This document shows positions 63,411-64,000 of a stretch of 64,000 bases of DNA, piece by piece. The notes under the pieces are model-generated. The model saw only the letters and a list, made by a program, of their open reading frames with translations, was not told the DNA's origin and did not search any database. Within the stretch, counting starts at the first letter, position 1. Every line of letters begins with the position of its first letter. The stretch comes from Planctomycetota bacterium (GTDB lineage: Bacteria > Planctomycetota > UBA8108 > UBA1146), in assembly GCA_018694835.1 (NCBI GenBank), contig JABHOG010000004.1, forward strand, positions 1 to 64,000, written 5' to 3'. The position numbers and the translations under genes were made by a program.

Positions 63411-64000
63411 TGGTTCCTGGCAGCATGATGACTTCGCAGTTGATGGTGGCAGGCTCATCGCCAAAGTTCGGGAAGTAACTGACTCCGCCGCCGATCGACA
63501 CGACCCGGTCATCGACACTATTGAGCACGCCATCTTCACCTGGAACAACACTCAAGGTGTGAAGCACCTTTGGCTGTGCCAGGGCTAGCAGAAGGCTACC
63601 GTCGGCAAACCCATCGAGGACGTCATCTGCGATCAATCCGTCGACATTGATGAAGGTGCCGAAGATTCCTGTCGGGTGAGTGATCGGATTGATGTCGCCG
63701 GTGGGATCCCAGGGGGGGTCATTCGCCGCATTGTAGAACGGATCGTAGATGCTCACGCCGACGATTCCATTGGCACAGGTGCCCTGCATCAACTCGACAC
63801 AGCCAGTGGGCGTGGGAAGTTCGAAAGCTCCTCCTGCGGTTAATCCAACGGTCGTGGCGATCGTCACCCCGTTGTAAGTCCGACGAGTTTGCACTTGAAC
63901 CAGGTCTGCCTCACTACGAGAAAAGGATGCACAATTCATCGGATCGAAGACGACCAGTTCGATGTTGTTGAAGAGTGTCGCCTCACCTCCAAAGAGGGAG
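63388..64000 (-). CDS. Exported protein of unknown function (5' partial, runs off the right edge)
   Basis: The track starts at an ATG at 63939, but the frame stays open to the window end and reads convincingly (SLFGGEATLFNNIELVVFDP before MNCASFS), so the gene begins beyond the window. The visible ~200 residues are rich in Gly, Thr and Asp with beta-strand character (YNGVTIATTVGLTAGGAFELP, ADDVLDGFADGSLLLAL, DDRVVSIGGGVSYFPNFGD). No family recognised; it looks like an exported or surface protein. Its stop overlaps the HEAT-repeat gene by 23 bases. Confidence 0.65.
   Translation of the reverse strand, partial: SLFGGEATLFNNIELVVFDPMNCASFSRSEADLVQVQTRRTYNGVTIATTVGLTAGGAFELPTPTGCVELMQGTCANGIVGVSIYDPFYNAANDPPWDPTGDINPITHPTGIFGTFINVDGLIADDVLDGFADGSLLLALAQPKVLHTLSVVPGEDGVLNSVDDRVVSIGGGVSYFPNFGDEPATINCEVIMLPGTNAPDPTP

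Overview
The window looks like a piece of a Planctomycetota (or closely related PVC-group) chromosome. The coding sequence is GC-rich. It carries a sulfatase, a ThuA-domain protein next to a multi-CXXCH/PA14 cytochrome and a sorbosone-dehydrogenase-like propeller, HEAT-repeat lipoproteins, a prenyltransferase-repeat protein with an N-terminal membrane anchor, PKD-rich secreted protease architecture and an incomplete type II secretion cluster. The phylum is inferred from this gene mix; there is no rRNA or marker tree. The genome decodes UGA as selenocysteine: formate dehydrogenase alpha is split in the ORF track by an in-frame UGA followed by a textbook bacterial SECIS-like hairpin. A second gene near the left end has the same layout and is a candidate novel thioredoxin-like selenoprotein.

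Layout. 1-8.2 kb: the 3' part of a sulfatase/propeller fusion, a CPBP membrane protease, a coiled-coil membrane protein, the candidate selenoprotein (reverse), and a small operon of two GNAT acetyltransferases alternating with two tiny membrane proteins, one carrying an in-frame TAG. 8.2-12.5 kb: a YugP-type zinc peptidase, then an AT-richer island of glycan genes (GT2 transferase, DXD-type transferase with a one-base frameshift, FkbM-like methyltransferase). The island is bounded by a 244-bp direct repeat of the 3' end of the downstream propeller gene and contains a decayed second copy of the YugP C-terminus. 12.5-17.8 kb: reverse operon ThuA - pentahaem cytochrome/PA14 - propeller. 18-22.7 kb: a secreted subtilase with five PKD repeats, closed by a strong terminator.

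22.8-29.3 kb: a cNMP-domain/methylglyoxal-synthase fusion (itself with an in-frame UGA near its C-terminus), NAD-linked formate dehydrogenase (fused NuoE-NuoF-like subunit plus selenocysteine catalytic subunit) and an M48 protease. 29.3-35.3 kb: ArnT-like glycosyltransferase converging on PAP2 phosphatase, RadA, MurD and a PEGA lipoprotein. 35.4-40.3 kb: YkgJ-type cysteine cluster protein, a HEAT-cyclophilin lipoprotein, a double-GNAT protein and a TPR lipoprotein. 40.7-46.3 kb: a tightly overlapping reverse operon of prenyltransferase-repeat protein, ThiS, ThiG, a CPBP protease and a two-HTH regulator with a serine-less S24 domain, then HemF.

46.7-54.7 kb: DUF971 protein, RND adaptor and two RND permeases in one translationally coupled operon. 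54.9-60 kb: GspK, GspC-like, GspL/PilM-like and GspM/PilO-like genes. 60-64 kb: reverse genes for a kelch-like lipoprotein, a HEAT-repeat membrane protein and a protein running off the right edge. No rRNA, tRNA, CRISPR array, prophage or recognisable insertion sequence was seen.
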